From: Anaerofilum sp.
GTDB taxonomy: Bacteria; Bacillota; Clostridia; Oscillospirales; Ruminococcaceae
Reading direction: 5' to 3'
DNA: 12,360 bases
NCBI GenBank assembly: GCA_020024115.1
Contig: JAHHUF010000045.1
Location: forward strand, 1 to 12,360
Below, one piece after another: positions 1-7,800 of this stretch. The position numbers and the translations under genes are program-made. The notes beneath the pieces are model-generated. The model was given only the letters and a program-made list of their open reading frames with translations, ran no database searches and was not told the origin of the DNA. Position 1 is the stretch's first letter; every line of letters starts with the position of its first letter.

Positions 1-1005
1 ACTGAAACAATTGTAAAACCTGCTTCAAATGGTCATAAAGTCGCAATCATTGGTGCAGGCCCTTCCGGTTTGACTGCTGCCGGCGATTTGGCAAAATTGG
101 GCTATGCTGTAACTGTTTATGAAGCATTGCACTTGGCTGGCGGTGTTTTGGTTTATGGTATTCCTGAGTTCCGTCTGCCAAAAGCCATTGTACAAAAAGA
201 AATTGATGGTTTGAAAGAGTTGGGTGTCGATATTGAAACCAATATGGTTATTGGCAAGGTTTTGACTATTGATGAATTGATGGAAGAATATGGCTTTGAA
301 GCTGTGTATATCGCAAGTGGTGCTGGTCTTCCCCGTTTTATGGGAATCCCCGGTGAAAGCCTGAAAGGCGTATACTCTGCAAACGAATATTTGACCCGTA
401 TCAACTTGATGAAGGCTTATGAGCCAGACAGCCAAACTCCTATTATGCACAGCAAAAAAGTCGCTGTTGTCGGTGGCGGTAATGTTGCTATGGACGCTGC
501 TCGTTGTGCAAAGCGTATGGGTGCAGAAGATGTCTATATTGTATATCGTCGTGGTATGGAAGAACTTCCTGCTCGTAAAGAAGAAATCGAGCACGCTGAA
601 GAAGAAGGCATCATCTTCAAAACCCTTACCAATCCTGTTGAAGTTCTGGGTGATGAAACAGGTATGGTTTGTGGCATGAAATGTGTTGAGATGGAACTGG
701 GTGAGCCTGATGATTCCGGCCGTCGTCGTCCTATCGAAAAACCAAACAGTGAGTTTGTGTTGGATGTTGACACAATGATTATGTCCATTGGTACTAGCCC
801 CAACCCTCTAATTCGCTCTACAACTCCTGGTTTGGATACCAATCGTCATGGCTGCATTATCACAAATGGTGATGATGGCTTGACCAGTCGTGAAGGCGTT
901 TATGCAGGTGGTGATGCTGTTACCGGAGCTGCAACTGTTATTTTGGCAATGGGTGCAGGCAAACACGCTGCAAAAGCAATTGATGAATACATTAAAAACA
1001 AATAA
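1..1005 (+). CDS. gltA: Glutamate synthase small subunit / NfnB-type NAD(P)H oxidoreductase, 3' part
   Basis: The reading frame is open from base 1 to TAA at 1003-1005, so the gene begins upstream; 334 codons are present. The family is usually about 460-470 residues, so the N-terminal iron-sulfur-linked region of roughly 130 residues is missing from the window. Visible motifs are the FAD-binding GAGPSG loop (fragment residues 18-23) followed by an acidic end of the Rossmann strand (VTVYE), the NAD(P)H-binding VVGGGNVAMDAAR segment (about 156-168) and the C-terminal FAD motif YAGGDAVTGAATV. The family passes electrons from NADPH to the large glutamate synthase subunit. Close homologues in anaerobes are the B subunit of the electron-bifurcating NADH-dependent ferredoxin:NADP oxidoreductase (NfnAB). 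The two cannot be separated without the upstream neighbour. Family assignment is certain, exact role moderate. Confidence 0.93.
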   Translation, partial: TETIVKPASNGHKVAIIGAGPSGLTAAGDLAKLGYAVTVYEALHLAGGVLVYGIPEFRLPKAIVQKEIDGLKELGVDIETNMVIGKVLTIDELMEEYGFEAVYIASGAGLPRFMGIPGESLKGVYSANEYLTRINLMKAYEPDSQTPIMHSKKVAVVGGGNVAMDAARCAKRMGAEDVYIVYRRGMEELPARKEEIEHAEEEGIIFKTLTNPVEVLGDETGMVCGMKCVEMELGEPDDSGRRRPIEKPNSEFVLDVDTMIMSIGTSPNPLIRSTTPGLDTNRHGCIITNGDDGLTSREGVYAGGDAVTGAATVILAMGAGKHAAKAIDEYIKNK

Positions 1006-1023
1006 TTGATTCTTTTATCACAG

Positions 1024-1068
1024 AAAAGCACATTGTGGACAATCGTTCACAATGTGCTTTTTGTTTTT
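1024..1068 (+). terminator. Rho-independent terminator after gltA
   Basis: A perfect 14-bp stem pairs 1024-1037 (AAAAGCACATTGTG) with 1048-1061, with a 10-base loop, and is followed by TTGTTTTT. It begins 19 bases after the gltA stop codon. On the minus strand the stem is followed only by TTTTCTG, so it would be a weak terminator for the convergent gene that ends at 1188. Confidence 0.9.
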
Positions 1069-1187
1069 CAGTTCAACAAAAATCCCCCCAGCTTTTACTG
1101 AGAGTTGCTTTAAGTAGTAGATAAATTGAATGACATATTGAAATAAAGTATCTACATCTATCTATTATAAACTATCATACAATGGTT

Positions 1188-2069
1188 TTATTCTTTTGTT
1201 GCTTGTTCAAGCTGATGAAGATAGTCAATATCATAAATCAATTTATCTTCTGTTTGCTGTTCGTTTGAGAAATCTTCAACAGACACAGTACCATTGTATC
1301 CCATTTTTCTCATCACTTCAAACAGCTTTTTCAAATCTGCCATTCCCTTTTTGAGTGGTGTCCATGTGCGTTTCCATTTGCAAGCACCCAGCTCATCTTC
1401 CCCATCCAGTTCCAAAATTCCATTTTTGATATGGATATGTGCAATATAGTTTCCCAATAATTCAAAACTCTTTTGATATTCTTCAAGCCCTTCATTCACC
1501 ATATTGCCTGGGTCAAAAATCAGTCCATAATACTCAGGGTCTAGTCCTTGCAAAGCACGATAGGCTGCACTGGGACTTGCAATCATTGTGTCCATGTGAA
1601 TTTCCAACACCAATTTCACTCCATTTTCTTTCAGTGCTGGCTCAAGTGCTTTCAGGTTTTCTTGCAATTCTGCAAACAGTTCCGGATATTTCTTTTCTGC
1701 CTTAGATGGGTCATACAAAACCAACCCTGCACGCACCTGATGACATCCAATTGATTTTGCAGCTTGTAAAACAGGCAATAATTTTTCTTGTTCATTCACT
1801 GCCAAATAGGTAGTCAATCCAAAAACTTCCAAACCAGCTTCATCACACAATTGCTTTGCCTTTTCTGCCTCGGTTTGAATGTTTGACAAATCCAATGTGC
1901 TTTTATTGTAACCCCAATAGCGTTTTTCAAAAGGGATTTCTTCTGGTTTTTCCTTTGGAATTTCTGCAACACGCCATTCCACACCTTGATATCCTAATTT
2001 TTTTAATAGGTTTATGGTTTCTTCAACTCCATATTCAGGCATACATACAGAAAAAACTCCAAATTTCAT
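1188..2069 (-). CDS. Sugar phosphate isomerase/epimerase-like TIM-barrel protein
   Basis: This 293-residue protein has the look of the xylose-isomerase-like TIM barrel (AP endonuclease 2 superfamily). It starts with MKFGVFSVCMPEYGVEETI and the LGYQGVEWR strand. It carries the usual metal-ligand positions of the fold: Glu156 in LVLEIH, Asp186 in LIFDPGN, His211/His213 in HIHIKN and Glu265 in VSVEDF. Length and motif spacing are normal for the family, whose members isomerise or epimerise sugars, inosose or hydroxypyruvate using a divalent metal in the cytoplasm. The substrate cannot be deduced, and no sugar-uptake or catabolic gene is adjacent. The start is supported by the purine-rich AAGGATAGGGG segment 6-8 bases upstream of ATG. 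It appears to be transcribed alone from a promoter in the gap after the MATE gene. Confidence 0.87.
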   Translation of the reverse strand: MKFGVFSVCMPEYGVEETINLLKKLGYQGVEWRVAEIPKEKPEEIPFEKRYWGYNKSTLDLSNIQTEAEKAKQLCDEAGLEVFGLTTYLAVNEQEKLLPVLQAAKSIGCHQVRAGLVLYDPSKAEKKYPELFAELQENLKALEPALKENGVKLVLEIHMDTMIASPSAAYRALQGLDPEYYGLIFDPGNMVNEGLEEYQKSFELLGNYIAHIHIKNGILELDGEDELGACKWKRTWTPLKKGMADLKKLFEVMRKMGYNGTVSVEDFSNEQQTEDKLIYDIDYLHQLEQATKE

Positions 2070-2103
2070 ACAAACACCCCTATCCTTTTAATCAATAATC
2101 TAA

Positions 2104-2131
2104 ATTATACTGCATCTTAAAAAAAGAACAA
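2104..2131 (-). promoter_or_regulatory. Probable sigma-A promoter of the TIM-barrel gene
   Basis: On the minus strand a consensus -10 TATAAT (2109 to 2104) is preceded at 16 bases by TTGTTC (2131 to 2126). The predicted transcript start is about 30 bases before the ATG at 2069. The -10 is perfect but the -35 only partly matches. No terminator hairpin was seen between the MATE stop (2198) and this promoter, so some read-through from the MATE gene is possible. Confidence 0.6.
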
Positions 2132-2197
2132 GAAATTTGATGATAAGTGCTACTCCTATCCACAAACTCCTTATTCTATAACCAACACAGTCAATTT

Positions 2198-3541
2198 TTA
2201 TTGAACAATCTTCTTTCTGGTTTTTGAATACAAAACAATTGCAAACACAGCTGCCAAAGTTTCGGCTGCAGGAAAGGATGCCCATACACCAGTCACCCCC
2301 CACACATGGCTCAAAATCCATGCCACTGGAGGAATGACTAAAAATTGCCGAATCATGGATATCAGCAAAGATTCAACTCCTTTGCCCAACGATTCAAAAG
2401 CACCAGCAAGCACCACCCCAAAGGTTGAAACTGCAAAACCAAACGAAATGGTTCGGAGTGCTGATGTTCCAAGCTGAAGCATCTCATCTTGTGCATCAAA
2501 CATCTTCATAATGGGTACAGGAAATACCGAAAACAGAATCCAGCCAATAACCAAAATAATTCCTGATACTAAAAGACTGGCATACAGTGCTTGGTCCATT
2601 CGTTTGAGTTTTCCTGCACCATAGTTATAACTCATAAGCGGACGCATTCCCTGCACTACTCCTGCTACTGGCATATACACAAAGGTCTGCAATTTGAAGT
2701 ATACTCCAAACACTGCCACAGCTGTTTGTGAAAATGTTCCCAGCAGAGCATTTAAAATACCTACCAAAACAGAAGGCAATGCAATAATGATTCCGGAAGG
2801 AATTGCAATTGCGTACAACTGTTTTACCATTTTTCCTGAAAAATGAAAATCTTTCAAAGAAATTTTGACAGGAGTTTTGCTTTTCACAAAAAAGATGATT
2901 GCCAGAGCACAAGTAGAAAACTGCCCCAAAATTGTTGCAATGGCTGCACCTGTAACACCCAGTTGCGGAAAACCATATAATCCAAAAATCAACAGTGGGT
3001 CCATTACAATATTGATGATTGCACCAATACCTTGCAGCACCATTGGCACAACCATATTTCCTGTTGCTTGGAAGATTTTTTCAATAAAAATATGGAACAA
3101 ACTTCCAAAAGCCAAACAAATCACAATATAGCTGTATCGACAAGCCATATCAAAAATTTCGTCATTGTCTGTAAACATTCTTAAAAATGGTTTGGTGGCA
3201 AAGATTCCCACTAAAACAAACATCAACGAATGAATTGCCGTTAAAATCATACCATGTGTAGCTGCTGAATTTGCAGTTTCCGAGTCGTCAGCTCCTAAAC
3301 TGCGTGCGATACACGCATTGAGTCCAACACCTAAGCCAACTGCCACAGCCAAAACTAAATTTTGCAATGGGAATGCTAGCGACACAGCTGTCAAAGCATT
3401 TTCGCTCAATCGTGCAACAAAAATACTGTCTACAACATTATACAATGATTGAATCAGCATAGAAACCATTGGTGGAACAGACATCGAAAGCAGCAATGGC
3501 ATAATTGGTTTTGTTCCCATTGGATTTTGAGTTGAATTCAC
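2198..3541 (-). CDS. MATE family multidrug efflux transporter
   Basis: The protein has 447 residues and about twelve hydrophobic membrane segments in two related halves. MATE-like sequence includes the N-terminal stretch with PMVSMLIQSLYNVVDSIFVA, the LGVGLNACIARSLGADD loop, and the second-half counterpart VVQGMRPLMSYNYGAGK. MATE proteins export cationic drugs, dyes or metabolites in exchange for Na+ or H+. The start is the GTG at 3541-3539, because a strong AGGAGG lies at 3555-3550, 8 bases upstream. The in-frame ATG at 3577 would add 12 residues but has the SD inside its own coding sequence. The gene has its own promoter, leader peptide ORF and attenuator hairpin upstream, which suggests induction by a translation-inhibiting drug. 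Substrate is not deducible. Confidence 0.93.
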   Translation of the reverse strand: MNSTQNPMGTKPIMPLLLSMSVPPMVSMLIQSLYNVVDSIFVARLSENALTAVSLAFPLQNLVLAVAVGLGVGLNACIARSLGADDSETANSAATHGMILTAIHSLMFVLVGIFATKPFLRMFTDNDEIFDMACRYSYIVICLAFGSLFHIFIEKIFQATGNMVVPMVLQGIGAIINIVMDPLLIFGLYGFPQLGVTGAAIATILGQFSTCALAIIFFVKSKTPVKISLKDFHFSGKMVKQLYAIAIPSGIIIALPSVLVGILNALLGTFSQTAVAVFGVYFKLQTFVYMPVAGVVQGMRPLMSYNYGAGKLKRMDQALYASLLVSGIILVIGWILFSVFPVPIMKMFDAQDEMLQLGTSALRTISFGFAVSTFGVVLAGAFESLGKGVESLLISMIRQFLVIPPVAWILSHVWGVTGVWASFPAAETLAAVFAIVLYSKTRKKIVQ

Positions 3542-3580
3542 AAAAAAATCCTCCTTTAACAGAATAAAAATTTTCACAGC

Positions 3581-3642
3581 AAAAAGCGGCTATATATTTT
3601 CTGTCTGTTTAAATCAGAAACAGAAAAATATATAGCCGCTTT
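3581..3642 (-). terminator. Attenuator terminator in the leader of the MATE gene
   Basis: Read on the minus strand, 3642-3621 (AAAGCGGCTATATATTTTTCTG) pairs with 3603-3585 through 18 perfect base pairs, a one-base bulge and four more pairs. The stem is followed by TTTTTG (3585-3581). This intrinsic terminator ends 26 bases before the MATE SD, between the MATE promoter and the gene. Its 5' arm is coding sequence of the leader ORF at 3609-3674. A small competing hairpin (GCCG-AAAG-CGGC, 3646-3635) uses part of the same 5' arm. The terminator also lies downstream of the FMN-binding operon and would stop transcription arriving from it. Confidence 0.82.
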
Positions 3643-3674
3643 CGGCAAAAATCCAAGAGTTGCTGCATATCCAA
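3609..3674 (-). CDS. Leader peptide controlling the MATE efflux gene (predicted)
   Basis: A small ORF lies between the promoter at 3703-3732 and the MATE gene. From the ATG at 3668 it reads MQQLLDFCRKRLYIFLFLI and ends with TAA at 3611-3609. A TTG two codons earlier (3674) is the better-placed start, with GAAGGA (3690-3685) 10 bases upstream; from the ATG the gap is 16. Codons for Arg-Lys-Arg (3644-3636) sit at the foot of the terminator 5' arm, and the following Leu-Tyr-Ile-Phe-Leu codons run along it. A ribosome halted there would keep the terminator from forming. Leader peptides of this kind regulate macrolide, lincosamide and ABC-F resistance genes, and macrolides are known to arrest ribosomes at Arg/Lys-X-Arg/Lys motifs. 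That this ORF is translated, and the identity of the inducing drug, are inference. Confidence 0.66.
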   Translation of the reverse strand: MDMQQLLDFCRKRLYIFLFLI

Positions 3675-3697
3675 AATGCAGTTATCCTTCAAAGATT

Positions 3698-3718
3698 TGA
3701 AAAGTATATCACTTTTCA
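3698..3718. promoter_or_regulatory. Inverted repeat over the -10 box of the MATE leader promoter
   Basis: A perfect 8-bp inverted repeat TGAAAAGT-ATATC-ACTTTTCA covers the -10 box and the probable transcription start of the MATE leader. A wider 9-bp pair, AAAGATTTG at 3691-3699 and CAAATCTTT at 3746-3754, brackets the whole promoter. The position suits a repressor site, but it could also be AT-rich chance symmetry. Confidence 0.35.
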
Positions 3719-3732
3719 GAACAATTTGTCAA
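3703..3732 (-). promoter_or_regulatory. Sigma-A promoter of the MATE leader and gene
   Basis: On the minus strand a perfect -35 TTGACA (3732-3727) is followed after 18 bases by TATACT (3708-3703). Transcription would start near 3696, only a few bases before the GAAGGA of the leader ORF, giving a leader RNA of about 155 bases before the MATE GTG. The promoter begins 22 bases after the stop codon of the NusG domain II gene. Confidence 0.8.
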
Positions 3733-3754
3733 GAACTTCTATCGACAAATCTTT

Positions 3755-4111
3755 TTATTGAACAATTATGTCAATTTTTTCATCTTTTTGTCCTGTAATT
3801 GTTACAACAACTCTGTTGGGAAGGCAGACAATTGTTTCTCCAATTTTTGAAATTGGCTGATGGTGTACACAAATTTTGTCCGGACAATTAGCATCCGTCA
3901 TATCAACTGTTCCGTCTTTGATAACCAGTCGGTTTTTATCATTGATATTCAATTCGCAGTCTTCAAACAGCGGATAACGCCCATTTAATTGACCATCAAC
4001 CATTACTTCTGCCCATTTGTCCCCTGCCTTGTCTGTTGGTTTTGCCATGAGAAACCAAACACCTGCCACCAACAAAACAAAGCAAACAAAAATAATATTA
4101 CCCTTTTTCAT
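3755..4111 (-). CDS. NusG domain II-containing membrane-anchored protein
   Basis: This is a 118-residue protein with an N-terminal membrane segment (about residues 5-23) and a small beta domain outside. The signature is DANCPDKICVHHQPI followed by ETIVCLPNRVVV, typical of the NusG_II family of Firmicutes. It has three conserved-looking cysteines at 76, 81 and 96. The family is not the transcription factor NusG; it is often found beside FMN-binding-domain proteins, Rnf-like genes and ApbE, and its biochemical role is unclear. Its ATG lies inside the last codons of the upstream ferric-reductase-like gene (14-base overlap), so the two are translationally coupled. The Cys76/Cys81 spacing could support a disulfide or redox role, which is inference. 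Confidence 0.85.
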   Translation of the reverse strand: MKKGNIIFVCFVLLVAGVWFLMAKPTDKAGDKWAEVMVDGQLNGRYPLFEDCELNINDKNRLVIKDGTVDMTDANCPDKICVHHQPISKIGETIVCLPNRVVVTITGQKDEKIDIIVQ

Positions 4112-4799
4112 TTGCAGAAATTGACTTTTTCTTTTTGCTTAAAAAATACTTTCGCAACCGCAAAACTGTATAAAGCAAATAGATACCTGTGTAGACTACA
4201 ATATCAAACAAATGTGCTTTTGGATTGGCTGCATACAGCATCATTACATGAATATAAATTAAATAGTAAAAAGGATATGCCAAACGCTGCAATTTTTTCC
4301 ATGACCTTGGGTTCATTTTTTTGCGAATGCACTGAAACGAAGTCAAAAATAGTGGTATCATCAATAAAATCAATGCAATGGTCAGCAATGCTGCTGTCAG
4401 TCTGAGCCCATCCAATGCCTGCCGATTGAACAACAACATCGGAAAATATACCGTTCCATAAATCACATTGTGTCCAAATGCCAGAATACAGCCAATGATT
4501 GAAATTTCCCCACGAATTTTCATCAGTTTGATGGTCTGACTGTTGTGCTTTGTAATGGTTCCCAAATACATAACAATAATAAAAGTTGCTGTTGACAATG
4601 CTCCACGCTTGAACAAATCTGTTCCCCATTCAGTCACCCAAAGAGGCAGATGTTGATTCCAATTTAGCATATAATAGCAAATCATTGTTGCAACCAAAGC
4701 ATATGTTCCTGTATAAAATGCTGATGCGTATTTTTTAATGGGCTCTGACAACACAGTATACAGCAAAATTGTGATAATAAGTGCTTCCAGTAACTTCAT
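4098..4799 (-). CDS. Ferric reductase-like / MsrQ-like heme membrane protein
   Basis: This 233-residue membrane protein has about six hydrophobic segments. It resembles the ferric-reductase-like transmembrane domain shared by YedZ/MsrQ. A helix reading ISIIGCILAFGHNVIYG holds His110. After SFQCIRKKMNPRSWKKLQRLAYPFYYLIYIHVMMLY, which has the MsrQ-style W-K-x-L-x-R-L-x-Y pattern, comes His184. His110 and His184 are the likely heme b ligands; His196 is a further candidate. Such proteins move electrons across the membrane to extracytoplasmic acceptors. It is the second gene of the operon, between the multi-FMN protein (40-base gap) and the NusG_II protein (overlap), so it plausibly delivers electrons to the flavins. 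An AGGAG lies 12-13 bases upstream of ATG, which is rather far. Family assignment is good; cofactor and electron donor are inference. Confidence 0.78.
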   Translation of the reverse strand: MKLLEALIITILLYTVLSEPIKKYASAFYTGTYALVATMICYYMLNWNQHLPLWVTEWGTDLFKRGALSTATFIIVMYLGTITKHNSQTIKLMKIRGEISIIGCILAFGHNVIYGTVYFPMLLFNRQALDGLRLTAALLTIALILLMIPLFLTSFQCIRKKMNPRSWKKLQRLAYPFYYLIYIHVMMLYAANPKAHLFDIVVYTGIYLLYTVLRLRKYFLSKKKKSISANEKG

Positions 4800-4839
4800 C
4801 CTTGTTGTTGTTCTCCTTTTTCATATACAAAATTTTACT

Positions 4840-7800
4840 TTATGGCTGTTTTTTGACAGTCATCGGAATTGTAACAGTGCCTTGTTTCATACCTGCTACA
4901 TTAAAGCCCAATGTTACTTCTGTTTGAGGTTTGCTAAAGTCAGGCTCTTTCACAATCACAACCTCTACCCCTTTTTCGGGCAAATTCTTAATCTTTGCTT
5001 TGTAAGTTTCCAAAGTTGGGGCTGTTCCATCTACTTCAATGGGGTTTCGGTCTGTTAAAATTGCATTGAATACATCAAAAGCCTTTTCTTCTTCATAGTC
5101 CAGAATACCATCGTGGTCACGGTCACGGCGAATACAGATTTTTTGTTCTCTTACCAAAATAGCATCTGGTGTTTCTGCTTTGATGCGAAGAACAATGATT
5201 TTGTGCATATCATTGTATTGTTTATCCCATTCATCATCTGCAACTTCAGGGACACCTGCAATTTGTTTACCGTCAAAAGTCATTCCTTTGGGCAGGTTTT
5301 CAATTTCATTCAACAGTGTAGCAGTCTTATCAAACAATGTTACTTTAATGGGGTTAATTGGTTTATTTTCTACTATATCGTCATAACCAATGTTGACTGC
5401 AATTACACTGCCATTGACCTCGATTTCTTCTTTGGACGCCTCTGGTGCTTTTTTAACAGTCATCGGAATTGTAACAGTGCCTTGTTTCATACCTGCCACA
5501 TTAAAGCCCAATGTTACTTCTGTTTGAGGTTTGCTAAAGTCAGGCTCTTTCACAATCACAACCTCTACCCCTTTTTCGGGCAAATTCTTAATCTTTGCTT
5601 TGTAAGTTTCCAAAGTTGGGGCTGTTCCATCTACTTCAATGGGGTTTCGGTCTGTTAAAATTGCATTGAATACATCAAAAGCCTTTTCTTCTTCATAGTC
5701 CAGAATACCATCGTGGTCACGGTCACGGCGAATACAGATTTTTTGTTCTCTTACCAAAATAGCATCTGGTGTTTCTGCTTTGATGCGAAGAACAATGATT
5801 TTGTGCATATCATTGTATTGTTTATCCCATTCATCATCTGCAACTTCAGGGACACCTGCAATTTGTTTACCGTCAAAAGTCATTCCTTTGGGCAGGTTTT
5901 CAATTTCATTCAACAGTGTAGCAGTCTTATCAAACAATGTTACTTTAATGGGTTTAATTGCTTTGTTTTCCACTATATCGTCATAACCAATGTTGATTGC
6001 AATTACACTGTCATTGACCAAAATCTCCTCTTTTCCATTCAAATCCCCACCATCTGGCTTTTCTGGCTTTTCCGGTTTTTCGGGCTGTGGTTTAGAGGAG
6101 TCCGGCACTTTGGTTTTATCTGCCTCTGTTCCAGAGAAGGTGTAGTAGATAAACAGTCTGTTTGGAACATTGCTATTATCCTTTGTATCAAGAACATGAT
6201 ACAACAAATAGCTTCCACTGCCTGCTTTTTTGTCTGTTTCATATTCATACTTCTGCCCAGATTGAGAAACAACTCGCACCTTTACACTTTTATAACGGAA
6301 ATTGGTTGGTGCATTGATTGTTTGTTTGATATAGGATATGTTCTCAGGGTGTTCCGGATCCATTTCTACTTTGTCCACCAAATACCATGTTTTTCCATCC
6401 AGACTATACTCAATTCTGTTTACATAGTCATCACTATAATTTCCAAATTGAATGTTGAATGTACCCCATGTGAGAGAATTTTTATGGTTTACCCGCACTT
6501 TAATGATTTGTTTGTCTTTGAACTGGTCCAGACTCATTCCCTCTGTGATGATTGCTCCACTTTCATCATCAACCATTTCCAGACCATTTGCTGCAAAATC
6601 CTTTGCTGCCAGTTTTGTTTCGGTGCCGTCTTTTTTAACCAGTGTTACCTGCAATTTTGACAAATCCAAGGGTTTTGCCCAGTTGGCATAAATAAATTTT
6701 TTCTCTGGTGCAGAAACAATAGTCTCTTTGATTTCGTTATTCACTTTTGCATCATTGGCTGCTTTTTGCATTGCGTTTTCGACCGATTTTCCAATGCCGC
6801 TTGCACTGATTGTTGCACTACTAACTGCATCAAACAGATCGTTTACTTCATACTTATCTCCCAAATAATTTTTAATTGCTTTTGAAATAACAGTTTCACG
6901 ATAGAAAGCTGTACTGTTTGGATTTAAGCCATCCAGAAAATGTGCATACTGTTCGCCAAGCAAATCCACTACCATTTGAGATGGGTTGCTTGAATTGGAG
7001 ATTTCATCTGTATATTTTGAATACAGCAAAGAGATTGCAGCAATTTTTCGAGCTTTGGGGCCACGCATATATTTTGCAATTCGTACAGCTGGTTCCCAAA
7101 AGTCATCCGGATATTCGGGACGATATTCTGGCACTTTTACATCTACAACTTCACCATTTTGAATAGTAACAATTGTTTTGATTGTGCCAGACTTGTGGTA
7201 ACCAACCGCATAGCCAATATATTCTCCATCCTGCATTTTATCTTTGAGGAAGAAGGGTTTCAGTTCTTCCGGAATGGCAGGTTCTCCTCCATTATCAGGG
7301 AATATAGTATCCCCCTTTGGGTCTTCCTCTGGCTCCCATGTATTATCGTGAGAACCATGAGGTGGGATATTGGGAAGTTCCGGTCGCTGCTCTTGCTGGA
7401 GAGGAGCAACGGTTCCCCCCTGTGCCTGACTGAGCGCATTTTGAACCGCATCAATAATTCCACGGCTGGAATAGGTTGCACCAGATACAGTGGAAATACT
7501 TCCGCCACCACTGGACAAGATGCTGGAAATAACACTCATTGCACGGTCGATATAAGGAGAGTCGTCACTGTGACCTAACAATGTGATGTTTGTCAGTGTT
7601 TGATTTTGCACTGTGATTTGCACTGTGATAGGGCCTCTCCATCCTGTGCCTGTTCCAATATAGGTTCCATCTTTTAATCCACTGGTTTGTACACTGGCAC
7701 TTCCTGCCACACTGGGACGGTTTTCTTTTGCAGAAAGATTTTTGATTTTGTCATCTTTTTCTTTTTTCTTTTCTTCTAGCTGCTGAAGTTCTTTTTCCAA

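Noticed and set aside
25..842. Antisense ORFs within the gltA region
   Set aside because: The plus-strand frame has clear FAD and NADPH motifs over its whole length. The opposite frames have no motif and no upstream signals.
1117..1155. Inverted repeat GTAGATA ... TATCTAC in the gap between gltA and the TIM-barrel gene
   Set aside because: Only 7-bp AT-rich arms with a 25-base spacer, no T-run and no gene start nearby. Chance is sufficient; I see nothing else in this gap apart from the terminator.
3542..3577. Upstream ATG at 3577 as start of the MATE protein
   Set aside because: The extra 12 codons include the SD AGGAGG itself, whereas the GTG at 3541 sits at the ideal 8-base distance from that SD.
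3542..3696. Riboswitch in the long leader of the MATE gene
   Set aside because: Besides the terminator and the two small hairpins, I see no conserved core of a riboswitch class I know. The translatable leader ORF with its own SD explains the layout better.
4849..6048. Mobile element or CRISPR-like array as explanation for the repeat
   Set aside because: There are only two copies, in frame, 600 bp each, with no spacers, no terminal inverted repeats and no transposase. It is a protein-domain duplication.
5113..6660. Long plus-strand ORFs of 181 and 315 codons opposite the FMN-binding gene, repeated with the same period
   Set aside because: They are antisense copies produced by the tandem repeat and codon bias of the real minus-strand gene. 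They have no SD or promoter, and their composition (Phe/Cys/Ile/His-rich) is typical of shadow frames.
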